A model generated the notes under the pieces. The model saw nothing but the letters and a program-made list of their open reading frames with translations. It searched no databases and was not told the DNA's origin. Of a stretch of DNA of 64,000 nucleotides, positions 63,051 to 64,000 are shown piece by piece. Position 1 is the first letter of the stretch. Each line of letters begins with the position of its first letter. Made by a program: the position numbers and the translations under genes. Location of the stretch: the NCBI GenBank assembly GCA_039583875.1, contig CM077158.1:232926453-232990452 (forward strand), in the 5' to 3' direction. Source of the stretch: Platanthera guangdongensis (taxonomy: Eukaryota; Streptophyta; Magnoliopsida; Asparagales; Orchidaceae).

Positions 63051-63415
63051 TGTAACTGTTGTGGCCGAATGTTTCCTACGTATGCTTCCGCCGAGGCCCT
63101 TGGCCCTCCTAGGATAGTCTTCCTTAGTGACGAATTCGCGGGAACCTGCTGCAAACTGTCAGTCGGAAGCGTGGCTCACGAACCCTTAAGACAGAACCGT
63201 CCCACTTTAGTCTGCGCGAATCCATTCAGGCCCGTCGCCTAACGATTCCGCCTGTCTGCTCGAGAATATTAGTAGGAGCCTTCTCGGCAAAAGCCCCCCC
63301 TCGGCGAGACTTTTTGACGGGGACTTCCCCGTCGAGATCTATTCCGGCCGAGACCTTTCCCCCCTTTTCCTCTTTCTATTTTGTGTTCCTGGTGCACTTC
63401 CTACTTTGTGCAAAC
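63051..63415 (+). other. Region downstream of gene B
   Basis: No coding. The TTATATAATATATTTATTG stretch just before it (about 62983-63000) could serve as a polyadenylation region for gene B. Several gcgagac/ggccgagacc words resemble the array that follows. Confidence 0.4.
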
Positions 63416-64000
63416 CAAACCTATCCCCCACAGGCGAGCCTACGGACCTGCCAGCTAGATGAGAGCCTGCGCAGCGGGTCTACCTGGGGCCGAGCCGAGC
63501 TCGGGATGTCGATGACGATCTCAAACCAACCAAACCTATCCCCCACAGGCGAGCCTACGGACCTGCCATCTAGATGAGAGCCTGCGCAGCGGGTCTACCT
63601 AGGGTCGGGCCGAGCTCGGGGTGCCGATGAAGATCTCAAACCAACCAAACCTATCCCCCACAGGCGAGCCTACGGACCTGCCAGCTGGATGAGAGCCTGC
63701 GCAGCGGGTCTACCTGGGGCCGAGCCGAGCTCCGGGTACCGATGACGATCTCAAACCAACCAAACCTATCCCCCACAGGCGAGCCTACGGACCTGCCAGT
63801 TAGATGAGAGCCTGCGCAGCGGGTCTACCTGGGGCCGAGCCGAGCTCGGGGTGCCGATGACGATCTCAAACCAACCAAACCTATCCCCCACAGGCGAGCC
63901 TACGGACCTGCCAGCTAGATGAGAGCCTGCGCAGCGGGTCTACCTGGGGCCGAGCTGAGCTCGGGGTGCCGATGACGATCTCAAACCAACCAAACCTATC
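63416..64000 (-). repeat. 115-bp tandem array of T2
   Basis: Units start at 63416, 63531, 63646, 63761, 63876 and 63991, exactly 115 bases apart, each beginning caaacctatcccccacaggc, and differing at only a few positions. The array continues past the window. It contains tgccagctagatgagagcct, the core shared with the T1 array, and a cgagctcgg palindrome. Confidence 0.95.

Larger units (their letters stand above)
37586..64000 (-). mobile_element. S2: Sirevirus-like copia element, minus strand, interrupted and running off the window
   Basis: Read right to left: gag end (50310-50965), protease, integrase, RT and RNase H (50277-47196), a spacer, a third ORF in the envelope position (46713-39394, split by C1), polypurine tract (39177-39192) and 3' LTR (37586-39176). 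The start of gag and the 5' LTR must lie beyond 64000, because T2 inserted in gag. Gag-pol followed by an extra ORF before the 3' LTR is the recognised layout of Sireviruses. Many stops; defective. Confidence 0.8.
50966..64000 (-). mobile_element. T2: Tat-type Ty3/gypsy element, minus strand, running off the window
   Basis: Reading left to right on the plus strand: 3' LTR (50966-51639), polypurine tract, antisense genes A (51834-53210) and B (53768-63050), then a 115-bp tandem array (63416 onward). This mirrors T1 (array, gene B, gene A, polypurine tract, LTR) exactly. The pol genes should follow to the right. The left target flank is tccatca within S2 gag; the right flank is outside the window. 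T3 and SL2 are nested in it. Confidence 0.8.

Overview
The window looks like angiosperm heterochromatin: about 64 kb in which nearly everything is nested LTR retrotransposons. The evidence is initiator-Met-tRNA primer-binding sites (TGGTATCAGAG), plant-type copia and gypsy polyproteins, TATA boxes with short GT-AG introns, and a PIF/Harbinger-type miniature element. I cannot name the species. The only convincing host gene is a two-exon cysteine-rich secreted peptide (defensin-like) at 11121-11772. No rRNA, tRNA or CRISPR locus was seen.

Left (1-7545): the 3' part of a plus-strand Tat-type Ty3/gypsy element, 'T1'. In order it carries a broken integrase end, a ~73-bp tandem array, two intron-containing genes on the opposite strand (gene B then gene A), a polypurine tract and the 3' LTR. 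Its 5' part is replaced by an AT-rich insertion (1-1087). T1 sits inside a dispersed repeat (R1), which recurs inverted at 36245-37585. Next come an array of inverted-repeat hairpins (8540-9530), a GGGCGAAAAAA minisatellite, the peptide gene, and a 1.1-kb Tourist-like element (11884-13022) that holds a second copy of the same type of minisatellite.

Middle (13295-31835): a complete chromovirus-type Ty3/gypsy element 'D1' (13295-29603, TSD gcctc, 3-kb LTRs) that has lost reverse transcriptase. Its 5' LTR is split by a gag-only Sirevirus-like copia element 'S1' (15467-21317, TSD gtttc); the 3' LTR of D1 preserves the matching empty site. A solo LTR 'SL1' (29987-31835, TSD acttt) follows. From 31841 to 36240 there is little recognisable: a ~60-bp tandem repeat, a small Tourist-like MITE and an LTR-like promoter region.

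Right (37586-64000): a minus-strand Sirevirus-like copia element 'S2' runs off the window. Its third (envelope-position) reading frame is split by a young plus-strand copia element 'C1' (40646-45210, TSD gggat), which has an intact 1071-residue pol and no gag. The gag of S2 is split by a second Tat-type element 'T2' (50966 to beyond the window, minus strand), which carries the same antisense gene pair A and B as T1. Gene B of T2 is itself split by a gag-protease-only derivative 'T3' (53822-58892, TSD agcac) and by a solo LTR 'SL2' (59221-61243, TSD gttca). A 115-bp tandem array closes the window.

Two themes stand out. First, both Tat elements carry a conserved two-gene antisense cassette, each gene with its own TATA box and introns. 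Second, otherwise unrelated LTR families carry dense arrays of CpG-centred palindromes upstream of their promoters (GTGTCGACAC, GTACTCGAGTAC, GACCGCGCGGTC, TCGTCGA/TCGACGA). The two densest arrays repeat about every 20-24 bp, close to two helical turns.
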